The notes below the pieces were generated by a model, which worked only from the letters and a program-made list of their open reading frames with translations, ran no database searches and was not told the origin of the DNA. A stretch of 64,000 nucleotides of DNA from Rhodospirillaceae bacterium (GTDB lineage: Bacteria; Pseudomonadota; Alphaproteobacteria; Reyranellales; Reyranellaceae). The translations under genes were made by a program, and so were the position numbers. This document shows positions 26,464-36,163 of this stretch, in pieces (position 1 is the stretch's first letter; each line of letters begins with the position of its first letter). The stretch is taken from positions 108,814-172,813 of the forward strand of contig WOUR01000013.1 in the NCBI GenBank assembly GCA_009772935.1, written 5' to 3'.

Positions 26464-29400
26464 ATGTCGAATGTCTCCCTATCGGCGGCCGCGCCCGCGC
26501 CGCTGCACTCGCTCGCCGGCGTTTCTGCGGATCCGTCCGCCGGCATTGCCGCGGCCGCACACCTTCTTCTCCCTCACCTCGAGCGTGGCAGCCGCATCGA
26601 TGCGGTTACGCTGCGCGCCGCCATGGAGCACGCCTTCGGCGGCTCCGACGCAGCCGGCGTCTGGGACTGGAAGTCCGCGTACGACGCCTGCGAGGCGGCG
26701 ACCGTGCTGTTCATGCGCAAGTTCGGCCCGGCCATTCGGGCACGCGCTGGCTCGCCGGCTGCCGAGCTGTCCATGCTCGGCAGGATCGCTGCGCTTCTTC
26801 CCGCGCACACGCGCAGATCCGAGGAAAGCCAGGCGCTGCAGCAATTCTCGACACCGATCGCGCTCGCGTTTGTCGCCGCCAGCGCCGCTACGATCGGCCC
26901 GGCCGATCTCGTGCTCGAGCCCTCGGCCGGCACGGGCCTGCTCGCCATCTTTGCCGAGCTCGCAGGCAGCAGACTGGCCCTGAACGAGCTAGCGGCCACC
27001 CGCGCGGCCTTGCTCGGACGGCTGTTTCCCGCTGTCGCGACGACGCGTCACGACGCGGCTCACATCCACGACCATCTCGACGATGCCGTGCGCCCGAGCG
27101 TCGTGCTGATGAATCCGCCGTTCTCGGCCGCAGCGCATGTCGATGGCACTGCGGCGGACGCCGCGCTTCGGCATGTTTCGTCGGCGCTTGCGCGACTCGC
27201 CGACGGCGGGCGCCTGGTCGCGATCACCGGCGCCAGCCTCTCGCCGGACCATCCATCCTGGCGCGAGGCCTTCGTCCGTCTGCAGGAACGCGGCCGCGTG
27301 GTGTTCTCGACAGCGATCGATGGACGTGTCTACGCCCGTCACGGCACCACGATCGAGACTCGGCTGACGGTCATCGATCGCGTACCTGCCGATGATCCGA
27401 GGTCGCTTCCAGCATCACTCGGCATGGCGCCCGACGTCGCCACGCTGCTCCATTGGGTCACGTCGCATGTTCCGTCGCGCTTGCCTGTTCATCGCACCGC
27501 CGCGTTTCCTGCCTCCGTCCCTCCCGTCACGGTCATGTCAAGCCGGAGGTCAGCACGGCAGCCACGCGCCAACGCCGGCGATTCGCTTGAACGAGTAGGC
27601 ACTGAGCTCGCTTACGAGACCGTCGACTGGAAGCCGGCCGAGGGCGGCAGCCTCACCGAGTCGCTGTATGAAGGATACGAGCTGCAATCGATCCGGATTG
27701 CCGGTGCGCAGCCGCATCCGACACGCCTCGTGCAGTCGGCGGCGATGGCGTCCGTCGCGCCGCCCAAGCCCAGCTATCGACCGCTCCTGCCGGCCAATGT
27801 CGTCGGCGACGGTTTGTTATCCGACGCGCAGCTCGAGAGCGTCATCTATGCCGGCGAGGCGCACGGCGGCCATCTCGCGGGTTCGTGGGTGGTCGACGAG
27901 ACCTTCGATGTCGTGTCAGCAGCGCCCGACGATGCCGAGAATGCCGTGCGCTTCCGGCGCGGCTGGATGCTGGGTGACGGCACCGGCGCCGGCAAGGGCC
28001 GCCAGGTCGCCGGCATCCTCCTGGACAACTGGCTGCAGGGCCGCCGACGCGCCGTATGGGTGTCGAAGTCCGACAAGCTGATCGAGGACGCCCAGCGCGA
28101 CTGGTCGGCGCTCGGCATGGAACGGCTGCTGGTGACGTCGCTCACCCGCTTCCGTCAGGGCACTCCGATCCGCCTTGAACAGGGCATCCTTTTTGCCACC
28201 TACGCCACGCTACGGACCGATGCGCGCGAGGAAAGGGTTTCGCGGGTCCGGCAGATCGTCGATTGGCTGGGATCGAACTTCGATGGAGTGATCGTGTTCG
28301 ACGAGAGCCATGCCATGGCCAATGCCGCTGGCGGGAAGGGTGAGCGCGGCGACCAGGCGCCCTCCCATCAGGGCCGTGCCGGCCTGCGCCTGCAGCATGC
28401 GCTGCCCAATGCCCGCGTCGTTTATGTGTCCGCCACGGGCGCCACCACCGTGCACAACCTCGCCTATGCCCAGCGGCTGGGGCTTTGGGGTGGCGAGGAC
28501 TTTCCGTTCGCCACGCGCGCTGAGTTCGTGGCTGCCATCGAGGCCGGCGGCGTCGCGGCAATGGAGGTGCTGGCCCGCGATCTGAAGGCGCTCGGACTCT
28601 ACGCGGCACGGTCCTTGTCCTACGAGGGTGTGGAGTACGAGTTGGTCGAGCATGCGCTCACGCCAGAACAAGTACGCATCTACGACGCGTATGCCGGCGC
28701 CTTCCAGGTCATCCACAACAATCTGGATGCTGCCCTGCAGGCTGCCAACGTCACTGGCGAGCGTGGCACCCTCAATGCGCAGGCCAAGTCCGCGGCGCGC
28801 TCGGCCTTCGAGTCCGCCAAGCAGCGCTTCTTCTCGCACCTGATCACATCGATGAAGACGCCGACCCTGATCCGGGCGATCGAGCGTGATCTGGAAGCGG
28901 GACATGCCGCCGTCATCCAGATCGTCTCCACCGGCGAAGCGCTTATGGAGCGTCGGCTTTCCGAGACTCCGACCGAGGAGTGGGGCGACGTGCAAGTCGA
29001 CATTACTCCGCGCGAGTATGTGTTGGACTACCTCGCGCACAGCTTCCCCACCCAGCTGTTCGAGCCGTTCACCGATGGCGAGGGCAACCTCTCTTCGAGA
29101 CCGGTCTATCGCGACGGCCAGCCCGTGCAATGCCGCGACGCTGTCGAGCGTTGTGACCGGCTGATCGAGCGGCTGGCGTCGCTGGCACCGGTCCAGGGCG
29201 CGCTCGACCAGATCGTGCAGCGCTTCGGCACCGATCTGGTGGCCGAGGTGACGGGCCGGTCGCGGCGGATCGTGCGCAAGGGTGACCGGCTCTGCGTCGA
29301 GAACCGCCCAGGCTCTGCCAACCTCGCCGAGGCGCAGGCCTTCATGGACGACGACAAGCGCATCCTGGTGTTCAGCGATGCCGGAGGCACCGGCCGTTCC

Positions 29401-30798
29401 TACCATGCCGACCTTTCGGCCCGGAATCAGCGGCTGCGCGTCCATTACCTGCTGGAGGCGGGCTGGAAGGCCGACACGGCCATCCAGGGCCTGGGACGCA
29501 GCAACCGCACCAACCAGGCCCAACCGCCCCTGTTCCGGCCGATCGCCACCGACGTGAAGGCCGAGAAGCGCTTCCTGTCGACCATCGCCGGCCGGCTCGA
29601 CACCTTGGGCGCCATCACCAAGGGCCAGCGCCAGACCGGTGGGCAGGGCCTGTTCCGGGCCGACGACAATCTCGAATCGCCCTACGGCCGGGCGGCGCTG
29701 CGTCAGCTCTACCTGCTGCTGTTCGCCGGTAAGGTCGAGGCCTGCTCGCTGGAAGCCTTTCAGGCGGCGACCGGCCTGCATCTGACCGATCAGGACGGCA
29801 GCCTTCGCGAGGAGCTGCCGCCGATCACGACATTCCTCAATCGACTGCTGGCGCTCACCATCGGCTTGCAGAACACGCTGTTCGGCGTGTTCGAAGACCT
29901 GCTGCGCGCGAAGATCGAGGGTGCACGGGCCTCGGGCAGTTATGATGTCGGCGTCGAGACGCTGACGGCCGAGAGCCTGACGGTGACCCAGCGCCAGGTG
30001 GTCCATGTCCATCCGACGACCGGCGCCGAGACGCAGGTGTTCACAGTCCGCCGCCGAGAATGCAACCAGCCTCTCGCCCTGGCCGAGGCATTGGACCGGG
30101 CTGGCGATCCTCGCGCGGTCCTGCTCGTCAATGCGCAGTCGGGCCGGGCGGCGGTGCAGGTGCCGGCGCCCAGCGTCATGCTGGACGACGGCGAGGTCGA
30201 GCGCCGCGTCCGGCTCGTGCGTCCGATGGAGCGGACAGCCCTTTCGGTGGCGGCCCTCGAGCAGTCGCACTGGCAACGGTCGGATCGAGCTGCGTTTGCC
30301 CAAGCCTGGGCACGGGAGCTCGCCGAGATACCTCCTTACACGGAGAGCGAGCTCCATATCGTCACCGGCCTGCTGCTGCCGATCTGGAAGCGCCTGCCGG
30401 ACGAGTCCATGCGGGTCTACCGCCTGCAGACCGATGCCGGCGAGCGTGTGATCGGCCGCTTGGTCTCGCCAGCCTGGGTGGCGCAGGCCGTCAGCGCCGA
30501 TGGCGTGAACATTACACCGGCGGATGCCTGGACCGCCGTGCTCGACGGCCGAACCATCCTCGAGCTGCAGGACGGGCTGTCACTTCGCCGCGCCAAGGTG
30601 ATGGGTCTGTTCCGGGTGGAGCTGGGCGGTTTCACCGACGGCATGGTGGATCGCCTGAAGGCGATGGGGTTGATGTCCGAGATCATCGCCTGGAAGCTCC
30701 GCCTGTTCGTGCCGACGGGCACTGCCGGCCCCTCGATCCTCGCCGCGTTGATGGAACGCTACCCGATCGTGCGCATCGCCGATCGGTCAGCGGCGTGA
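26464..30798 (+). CDS. Strawberry-notch-like DNA methylase/helicase
   Basis: 1444 residues from the ATG at 26464. An N-terminal methyltransferase domain has EPSAGTGLLAIFAE and VVLMNPPFS (an N6-adenine type NPPF). A superfamily 2 helicase of the strawberry-notch type follows: Walker A GDGTGAGKGRQ, motif II VIVFDESHAM, VYVSATGATTVHN, and the C-terminal part with DAGGTGRSYHADL and QGLGRSNRTNQ. Very large proteins of this kind are standard backbone genes of alphaproteobacterial ICEs, next to parB, a Toprim gene and radC. The exact role is not established; protection or processing of the element's DNA is likely. Confidence 0.9.
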   Translation: MSNVSLSAAAPAPLHSLAGVSADPSAGIAAAAHLLLPHLERGSRIDAVTLRAAMEHAFGGSDAAGVWDWKSAYDACEAATVLFMRKFGPAIRARAGSPAAELSMLGRIAALLPAHTRRSEESQALQQFSTPIALAFVAASAATIGPADLVLEPSAGTGLLAIFAELAGSRLALNELAATRAALLGRLFPAVATTRHDAAHIHDHLDDAVRPSVVLMNPPFSAAAHVDGTAADAALRHVSSALARLADGGRLVAITGASLSPDHPSWREAFVRLQERGRVVFSTAIDGRVYARHGTTIETRLTVIDRVPADDPRSLPASLGMAPDVATLLHWVTSHVPSRLPVHRTAAFPASVPPVTVMSSRRSARQPRANAGDSLERVGTELAYETVDWKPAEGGSLTESLYEGYELQSIRIAGAQPHPTRLVQSAAMASVAPPKPSYRPLLPANVVGDGLLSDAQLESVIYAGEAHGGHLAGSWVVDETFDVVSAAPDDAENAVRFRRGWMLGDGTGAGKGRQVAGILLDNWLQGRRRAVWVSKSDKLIEDAQRDWSALGMERLLVTSLTRFRQGTPIRLEQGILFATYATLRTDAREERVSRVRQIVDWLGSNFDGVIVFDESHAMANAAGGKGERGDQAPSHQGRAGLRLQHALPNARVVYVSATGATTVHNLAYAQRLGLWGGEDFPFATRAEFVAAIEAGGVAAMEVLARDLKALGLYAARSLSYEGVEYELVEHALTPEQVRIYDAYAGAFQVIHNNLDAALQAANVTGERGTLNAQAKSAARSAFESAKQRFFSHLITSMKTPTLIRAIERDLEAGHAAVIQIVSTGEALMERRLSETPTEEWGDVQVDITPREYVLDYLAHSFPTQLFEPFTDGEGNLSSRPVYRDGQPVQCRDAVERCDRLIERLASLAPVQGALDQIVQRFGTDLVAEVTGRSRRIVRKGDRLCVENRPGSANLAEAQAFMDDDKRILVFSDAGGTGRSYHADLSARNQRLRVHYLLEAGWKADTAIQGLGRSNRTNQAQPPLFRPIATDVKAEKRFLSTIAGRLDTLGAITKGQRQTGGQGLFRADDNLESPYGRAALRQLYLLLFAGKVEACSLEAFQAATGLHLTDQDGSLREELPPITTFLNRLLALTIGLQNTLFGVFEDLLRAKIEGARASGSYDVGVETLTAESLTVTQRQVVHVHPTTGAETQVFTVRRRECNQPLALAEALDRAGDPRAVLLVNAQSGRAAVQVPAPSVMLDDGEVERRVRLVRPMERTALSVAALEQSHWQRSDRAAFAQAWARELAEIPPYTESELHIVTGLLLPIWKRLPDESMRVYRLQTDAGERVIGRLVSPAWVAQAVSADGVNITPADAWTAVLDGRTILELQDGLSLRRAKVMGLFRVELGGFTDGMVDRLKAMGLMSEIIAWKLRLFVPTGTAGPSILAALMERYPIVRIADRSAA

Positions 30799-30808
30799 GG
30801 AGGCATTC

Positions 30809-31849
30809 ATGCCGTCGCACGCCGCGGACCTGGCCCGCCGCCTCGCGCGCAATGCCGAGGCGGTGTGCCGTCATTACCTCTCGAACGGCCGTCGCGAGGG
30901 CCGCTACTGGCTGGTTGGCGATGTCGCCAACACACGGGGCCGCAGCCTGTTCGTGCGCCTGAGCGGCCCGGACCATGGCAAGGGTGCTGCCGGGCATTGG
31001 ACCGACTCGGCCACGGGGCAGCATGGCGATCTTCTGGACCTGATCGCCCTCAATCGCGGCTTCCACCGCCTGCGCGATACCTTGGAAGAGGCGCGGGTGT
31101 TCCTCGCCCTGCCGCCGGACCCGCTCCCACCACGGCAGGATCGGCTGCCGGTGCCGCGGGGTTCGCCCGAGTCCGCGCGGCGTCTCTACGCCATGTCCCG
31201 GCCGATCACGGGCACCTTGGCGCACGCCTACCTGCATCGTCGCGGAATCACAACCGTGGCTCACGATGACCCGCTACGCTTCCATCCACGCTGCTACTAT
31301 CGGCCCGACGAGCACAGCCCGACCGAGACCTGGCCGGCACTGATCGCGCCAGTGAGCGATCTCAAGGGCAGCATCACCGGAGCACATCGGACCTGGCTCG
31401 ATCCGTCAGGCCATGACAAGGCGCCGATCGCTTCACCGCGACGGGCCATGGGCCATCTTCTCGGGCACGGTGTCCGCTTCGGCATGGCCTGCGACGTGAT
31501 GGCCGCCGGGGAGGGCATCGAGACCATGCTGTCCCTGCGCATGATCCTGCCGACTCTGCCGATGGTGGCAGCACTCTCGGCCAACCACCTCGCCTCTTTG
31601 CTGCTTCCGCCGACACTGCGCCGTCTCTATGTCGCTCGCGATGCCGACCCGGCCGGCGATGCTGCGATGGCCACCCTGTGCAACCGCGCGGACGCCGCCG
31701 GGATCGCGCCGTTCGTCCTGTCGCCCTGCTTCGACGACTTCAATGACGATCTCCGCCGCCTCAGAATCGAAGGGCTCAGGGCATCGGTGCGCCGGCAGCT
31801 CGTCCCGCAGGATGTGGAGCGTTTCCTGGCCTCGGCCGTGACGGGATAA
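30809..31849 (+). CDS. Toprim-domain (DUF7146) primase-like protein
   Basis: 346 residues, 10 bp after the methylase/helicase gene, so the two are co-transcribed. The N-terminal region (CRHYLSNGRREGRYWLVGD...GHWTDSATGQHGDLLDLI) matches the primase-like DUF7146 start. The Toprim domain follows: VMAAGEGIETMLSL supplies the Glu and LYVARDADPAGDAAM the DxD. No zinc finger is seen. Such proteins belong to the element's DNA-transfer or replication backbone. Confidence 0.87.
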   Translation: MPSHAADLARRLARNAEAVCRHYLSNGRREGRYWLVGDVANTRGRSLFVRLSGPDHGKGAAGHWTDSATGQHGDLLDLIALNRGFHRLRDTLEEARVFLALPPDPLPPRQDRLPVPRGSPESARRLYAMSRPITGTLAHAYLHRRGITTVAHDDPLRFHPRCYYRPDEHSPTETWPALIAPVSDLKGSITGAHRTWLDPSGHDKAPIASPRRAMGHLLGHGVRFGMACDVMAAGEGIETMLSLRMILPTLPMVAALSANHLASLLLPPTLRRLYVARDADPAGDAAMATLCNRADAAGIAPFVLSPCFDDFNDDLRRLRIEGLRASVRRQLVPQDVERFLASAVTG

Positions 31850-31956
31850 GCACGGGCACGGCGAATCTCTTCATCGTCGATCACTCTGCTGCCCTTCGGA
31901 CGGGAGCGCGCCCCGGCCTTCTAGAGGGGCGATCGGACGGCAGCCGGCCCGGCCCC

Positions 31957-32071
31957 GCAACGGCGGTCCTGCGGCTTTCTTCCCCTGCCGGCTAAAGCCG
32001 GCATTCCTCGCGAGGCAAGAAAGCCTCGGCCCGCCGTCCTCCGCTGCGCTCCGGCCGCAAGCGCGGTGCGG
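31957..32071 (+). ncRNA. Structured leader, family 2 copy 1
   Basis: Precedes the DUF2493 gene. The outer stem GGCTTTCTT pairs with AAGAAAGCC. Inside are a variable hairpin GCCGGC-TAAA-GCCGGC and an invariant CCTCGCGAGG palindrome. The second copy at 34868-34980 preserves the fold with compensatory changes. The rest of the gap from 31850 to 32146 holds no gene. Confidence 0.6.
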
Positions 32072-32146
32072 GACCGGTCCGCCCGCCGTCTGTCGACGCC
32101 CACGAAGGCCGCGATGGGCGCGGCCGATCCGACAAAGGACAGCATC

Positions 32147-33082
32147 ATGGCGACCAACGGCGATCCCGACTTCGAGCCCGTGCACGACACATCTCCGACC
32201 GATCACGTCCTCACCGAGCTGCAGCTCTTTGGCCACCGCCCCTTCCAGGACGAGCCCGACCCCCGGCCGCTGCCGGAAGCCAACGTCATCACCGGCGCCG
32301 TCGTCGACATCTTCGACGCACTGGTATCGACGCTGAGCGATACCCGCCTCGAGCCCGACCTGGAGGACCTTCTGTGGTCGACCGCCAACCTGTTCCATCG
32401 CGCCGTCGACCGGATCGAGCGCGAACTCGACGGCAACGAGCAAGCGCAGCGGCGCAGCCAGAAGGAGCAGAACGGCTCGGAGATCCGCTCGGTCGAGCTG
32501 GAGCGCCTCGTGGCCGAGGGCCTGACCCTGATCGAGCGCCGCAATGCCATGGAGCTCTTTCGCGACCAAGCTGCCGACCGCTTCGAGGTCCACACCGGAT
32601 CAACCTGGCGGCCGCGCACCGGCTCGATGGTCAACCATCGGGCTCTCACCGCCGCGATGATTGACAGCCGCGAGTTCCTGGCCGCTCGTCGTCGCGCCGA
32701 GACCGAGCTGCTGGTGCCGGCTGGTCCCAAGATCGCCTTCACCGGCGGTGCCGACTTCAACGACCATCAACTCATCTGGGCCACGCTCGACAAGGTCCAT
32801 GCGAAGCATCCCGGCATGGTCCTGCTCCACGGCGGCTCGCCGACCGGCGCCGAGCGCATTGCTGCCCGCTGGGCCGACAGCCGCAAGGTGACGCACGTTC
32901 CGTTCAAGCCGGACTGGACCCGTCATGCCAAGGCCGCACCGTTCAAGCGCAACGACCAGATCCTGGAGGTCCTGCCGATCGGCGTCATCGTGTTCCCGGG
33001 CTCGGGCATCCAGGAGAATCTCGGCGACAAGGCACGCAAGCTCGGCATTCCCGTCTGGCGGTTCGGATCGGGTGGCGCGTGA
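32147..33082 (+). CDS. DUF2493 domain protein
   Basis: 311 residues from the ATG at 32147. A poorly conserved N-terminal half is followed by the DUF2493 domain ([56 protein letters not shown]). DUF2493 belongs to the SLOG nucleotide-binding superfamily (YspA). It is a regular member of this backbone. Structured leader family 2 lies upstream, suggesting post-transcriptional control. Confidence 0.85.
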   Translation: MATNGDPDFEPVHDTSPTDHVLTELQLFGHRPFQDEPDPRPLPEANVITGAVVDIFDALVSTLSDTRLEPDLEDLLWSTANLFHRAVDRIERELDGNEQAQRRSQKEQNGSEIRSVELERLVAEGLTLIERRNAMELFRDQAADRFEVHTGSTWRPRTGSMVNHRALTAAMIDSREFLAARRRAETELLVPAGPKIAFTGGADFNDHQLIWATLDKVHAKHPGMVLLHGGSPTGAERIAARWADSRKVTHVPFKPDWTRHAKAAPFKRNDQILEVLPIGVIVFPGSGIQENLGDKARKLGIPVWRFGSGGA

Positions 33083-33119
33083 GCGCCACCTCTTCCCTTC
33101 GCCCTCGGGGAATAGCCGG

Positions 33120-33219
33120 ACCCGTGAGAGCAAGAGGAAGGCCGGGAGCGGGTGAGCCGCTGGGCCTTCAGAGAGAGCGGGCGGCGGCTCGCCCCTTCCT
33201 GCTCTCCGGGACACGATCC
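33120..33219 (+). ncRNA. Structured leader, family 1 copy 2
   Basis: Precedes radC. GAGAGC (33126-33131) pairs with GCTCTC (33201-33206), and GGAAGG (33136-33141) with CCTTCC (33194-33199). The single-stranded blocks match those of copy 1 at 26365, while the stem sequences differ but stay paired. Confidence 0.5.
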
Positions 33220-33891
33220 ATGTCTGCTTCATCTTTGACTTCTGCATCAGCGTCGCCGAGCCAAGGTCCCGCCATGAACGGCAATCTTGCCGTTCTGCCG
33301 TCGACAGAGCAGGACTTGCTCACCGGACTACTGGCTACATCGCAAGGCAGCGCGCGAGCTGATGCCCTCTTGCAGCACTTTCCCAGCATTGGCCATGTCA
33401 TCGCCGCCGAAGCGGCGCAGCTTCGCGCATTCGGACTGACGGGCCGTGACATCGCCGCGTTTCGGCTTGTCCGGGAGATCGCGTGCCGCATGGCCAGAGC
33501 CGAGGTGCGCCGGCGACCGGTGCTCGGCAACTGGCAGGCGCTGATCGCCTACCTGCAGGCGGCAATGGCTTATGACCAAGTCGAGCAGTTTCGAATCCTG
33601 TTTCTTGATACCAAGAACAATCTCATCGCCGACGAGGTGCAGCAGCGCGGCACGGTCAATCACACGCCGGTTTACCCGCGCGAGGTCCTGAAGCGTGCCT
33701 TGACTCTCAACGCCGCTGCGCTGATCGCGGTCCATAACCATCCAAGTGGCGATCCCAAGCCGTCCCGGGCCGACATCGAGATGACGCGCGAATTGAAAGC
33801 AGCCGCCAAGGCTCTTGAGATCGAGCTGCACGACCACGTCGTGATCGGGCACGGAACCCATGCCTCGTTCCGGTCGCTTGGGCTGCTCTAG
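33220..33891 (+). CDS. radC: RadC-family JAMM-like protein
   Basis: 223 residues from the ATG at 33220, after the structured leader. An N-terminal helix-hairpin-helix-like part ([21 protein letters not shown]) precedes the RadC/MPN domain with [14 protein letters not shown], containing the HxH...D zinc-ligand motif, and the C-terminus [20 protein letters not shown]. RadC genes are common on conjugative elements and phages; a peptidase or nuclease function remains uncertain. The truncated copies at 3080 and 3419 come from a diverged RadC. Confidence 0.9.
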   Translation: MSASSLTSASASPSQGPAMNGNLAVLPSTEQDLLTGLLATSQGSARADALLQHFPSIGHVIAAEAAQLRAFGLTGRDIAAFRLVREIACRMARAEVRRRPVLGNWQALIAYLQAAMAYDQVEQFRILFLDTKNNLIADEVQQRGTVNHTPVYPREVLKRALTLNAAALIAVHNHPSGDPKPSRADIEMTRELKAAAKALEIELHDHVVIGHGTHASFRSLGLL

Positions 33892-34040
33892 AACGATGCC
33901 AGGGAACGGCGGTGCTCGCTTCGGCTCGGGCGGTGCGCAAAGCGCCGCCTTTTGGCCAACTTCACATCCGAAAGTTAATCGATCGCGCCATGGTGGTGGT
34001 GGAAGGCGCAACCGTTCGACCTTTGTCACGGAGTTCCACC

Positions 34041-34517
34041 ATGCTTGGCGTTGGCATCGTTCTCAGCATTTTCGGCCTCGGCTTCTTCTGCTGGCTGCTG
34101 TTCACGCTCGCGGTTTACGCGCTCCCTTTCCTCGCCGGACTGACAGCAGGCCTCGCTGCCCTTCAAAGCGGTGCTGGTGTCATCGGTGGGCTCGTCGTGG
34201 GATTCCTTGCAGGTGGCGCGACCTTGGCGCTCGGGCAGATGGCCTTCGCCACTGCCCGTAAACCGCTGATCCGCATCATCATCGGCCTGCTCTACGCCGT
34301 GCCGGCAACGGTCGCCGGCTACCAGGTGTCGTTTGCGCTTGCCGGAATCGGCATGTCCAGCAGCGGGTGGCAGACGGCATTCGCCGTGATCGGCGCCGTT
34401 CTCTCTGGCTGCACGGCCTTCTCGCGCATGGCGCTGTTTGTCACGCCGCCGGACGGGCAAGGTACCGGGGGCGCTTGCTCGCCTGCTGACGGGCGGCTGC
34501 ACGACCAGGGTCGCTGA
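34041..34517 (+). CDS. Small membrane protein of the ICE backbone
   Basis: 158 residues from the ATG at 34041. Four hydrophobic stretches: VGIVLSIFGLGFFCWLLF, a Gly/Ala-rich pair near residues 30-70 and ATVAGYQVSFALAGIG, then a last segment around FAVIGAVLSGC. No known domain. Similar four-helix proteins are found between radC and DUF736 in related elements. Function unknown. Confidence 0.7.
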   Translation: MLGVGIVLSIFGLGFFCWLLFTLAVYALPFLAGLTAGLAALQSGAGVIGGLVVGFLAGGATLALGQMAFATARKPLIRIIIGLLYAVPATVAGYQVSFALAGIGMSSSGWQTAFAVIGAVLSGCTAFSRMALFVTPPDGQGTGGACSPADGRLHDQGR

Positions 34518-34867
34518 CGCTCTTTGCGTCGCCAATCATCGAACAGGTTGGCGAGATGGGGGCGGTGAACGCTCGTCTCGACGCGACAGGCGAACGCAGC
34601 CCTCTATGACCACTTCGAGTGGGCCGTTCCTCTGGCGCAGACGACAGGAGGCAGGCGAGGCGCGCTGTCTGCGACCGGTTGGGCTGAGACGATGCCGTCC
34701 TTTTTCTACGCCACGACCGCCGTCTCTTCGCCCGTAATGCCGGTCCTCTTGCGCAGGTCCCTTCAGGTTGGCCACGACTTCTCCCGAGGATGCTGTTCGG
34801 CGCGCGACCCACGGCCTCTCTTTTGGCTGATCTGGCCAGAGGACGGCTGCGCCTCGATCGCCTGAGC
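34518..34867. other. Gene-free stretch before the DUF736 leader
   Basis: About 350 bp between the membrane protein and the second family 2 leader. Several short frames are open on both strands but none has an RBS or recognisable product. I see nothing functional here. Confidence 0.4.
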
Positions 34868-34980
34868 CGCAACGGCGGCGGTTCGACTTTCTTCCCCTGG
34901 GCTTCGCCCATTCCTCGCGAGGCAAGAAAGTCGTCCCGCCGCCATCCTCCGCTCTGCTCCGGCCCGCAAGCGGGTGCGGC
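34868..34980 (+). ncRNA. Structured leader, family 2 copy 2
   Basis: Upstream of the DUF736 gene. CGACTTTCTT pairs with AAGAAAGTCG, enclosing GGGC-TTC-GCCC and the same CCTCGCGAGG palindrome as copy 1. The GGC/GCC pairs of copy 1 are replaced by CGAC/GTCG and the hairpin stem differs entirely yet pairs, which supports a conserved RNA fold. Confidence 0.6.
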
Positions 34981-35056
34981 GTCGATCGCCTCCGGCCTGC
35001 AGATCGCCATCGAGGCCGCGATGGTCGCGGGGCTCGAAACAGCAAGGAGAAGTCAT

Positions 35057-35380
35057 ATGGCCAACATCGGTTCCTTCAAGAAGGTCGGCAACGAGTACCA
35101 GGGCGAGATCGTCACCCTGAGCGTCCAGACCAAGGGCGTGCGCATCGTCCCCGAGGCCAACCGTTCGAGCGACGCCGCCCCCAGCCACCGGGTGTTCGTC
35201 GGCCGGGCCGAGATCGGGGCCGCCTGGTCGAAGCGCTCCAGCGAGGGCCGCGAGTACCTGTCGCTCAAGCTCGACGATCCGAGCTTCAACTCGGCAATCT
35301 TCGCCAACCTGTTCGACGACGAGGACGGCGAGAGCTTCAGCCTGATCTGGTCGCGCAGCCGCCGGAAGAGCGGCGAGTAG
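35057..35380 (+). CDS. DUF736 family protein
   Basis: 107 residues from the ATG at 35057, with AAGGAGAAG upstream. The sequence MANIGSFKKVGNEYQGEI through LSLKLDDPSFNSAIFANL matches DUF736 along its full length. DUF736 proteins are abundant on alphaproteobacterial plasmids and ICEs, with no known biochemical activity. Normally the gene sits near the relaxase; here the CBASS cargo separates them. A strong terminator follows. Confidence 0.92.
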   Translation: MANIGSFKKVGNEYQGEIVTLSVQTKGVRIVPEANRSSDAAPSHRVFVGRAEIGAAWSKRSSEGREYLSLKLDDPSFNSAIFANLFDDEDGESFSLIWSRSRRKSGE

Positions 35381-35396
35381 GCCGACGCCCCCGAGG

Positions 35397-35430
35397 CCCC
35401 GCCCGGTCCGCCGGGCGGGGCTTTTTCTTT
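35397..35430 (+). terminator. Rho-independent terminator after DUF736
   Basis: CCCCGCCCGG (35397-35406) and CCGGGCGGGG (35411-35420) form a perfect 10-bp stem with a 4-nt loop, followed by CTTTTTCTTT. Confidence 0.92.
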
Positions 35431-35462
35431 GCCCGCCATGCGCGAGAAGGCCGTGAACGTTG

Positions 35463-35921
35463 CTATGGATGGTGGCCGTCGATCTCAGCTTGGATGAAGG
35501 CCTGCATAGCGTCGAAGGCTTCGTTCTCAAGCCTTTGCAGCCTTGCGACTTTGTCGGAGGTCGGCGGCGGCCGGAACTCCACCAACTGTGCTTCAAGCGT
35601 CCTTCGCGCGCTAATCCATTCTTGGAACAGCGGCTGCCACTGCCGGTTCCAATAGCTGAAAGGTCTCGAGTCCGGGGATGACATCTTTCGCAACGCCCAC
35701 GAGGCGACCTTTGTACTCGCGCGCTTGGGATCATCCCAGTTCACGGGCACGGTCCAGCCGGAGTCACGGAAGCCCTTCGGGCTGTGCATGTCAGGGCTGA
35801 CCACTGCAGTTGCTGCACCATTCACCGTGCCCATGCCGAACAGCTTGTGGTCCACCCGATCCCCTTCTCCAAAGGGGCAAAGATCGTGCTTCATCGGTTC
35901 TGCGCTCATGATCGCCGCCAT
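35463..35921 (-). CDS. Small protein with UvrD/PcrA-type tudor-like motif, last gene of the CBASS operon
   Basis: 152 residues from the ATG at 35921, which shares a base with the upstream stop (TAATG); in-frame ATGs at 35909 and 35894 are alternatives. GEGDRVDHKLFGMGTVNG near the start resembles the tudor-like C-terminal motif of UvrD/PcrA (GxxVxHxxFGxGTV), which binds RNA polymerase. The C-terminal half is helical (PLFQEWISARRTLEAQLVEF). Coupling to the CBASS genes suggests an accessory part. Function unknown. Confidence 0.65.
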   Translation of the reverse strand: MAAIMSAEPMKHDLCPFGEGDRVDHKLFGMGTVNGAATAVVSPDMHSPKGFRDSGWTVPVNWDDPKRASTKVASWALRKMSSPDSRPFSYWNRQWQPLFQEWISARRTLEAQLVEFRPPPTSDKVARLQRLENEAFDAMQAFIQAEIDGHHP

Positions 35922-36163
35922 TAATCTAACCAGTCATCCAGCCGTTCGTAGACTCGCTCCATCTGCCTTTCCTCGCTTAGTGGGGAGTGCTTCACGACAT
36001 AGTCGCGGAATGCCTCAATTATTTGCGATCGGCTTCGACCGTCCGCTTTCATTAGTCTGATGGTTGCTCGTGCGCGCCGTTCGTCGTTCGGATGAACCGC
36101 GAATGGCGCGCTCACAAATGCGAACCCGCCGCCGATCCTGTATTTGTCGTCGCCCTGATTCAT
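35921..36163 (-). CDS. 80-residue protein coupled to capV
   Basis: The ATG at 36163 overlaps the capV stop (ATGA), and its own stop overlaps the next start (TAATG). The product has a basic helical middle (RRARATIRLMKADGRSRSQ) and an amphipathic end (ERQMERVYERLDDWLD). No recognised domain. The coupling on both sides makes a real gene likely. Confidence 0.6.
   Translation of the reverse strand: MNQGDDKYRIGGGFAFVSAPFAVHPNDERRARATIRLMKADGRSRSQIIEAFRDYVVKHSPLSEERQMERVYERLDDWLD

Noticed and set aside
28210..30357. 715-codon minus-strand frame
   Set aside because: Antisense to the methylase/helicase, with an unnatural composition.
33061..33219. RadC starting at 33079
   Set aside because: The extra codons would cover the structured leader; the ATG at 33220 fits the same leader-to-start distance as the other copy.
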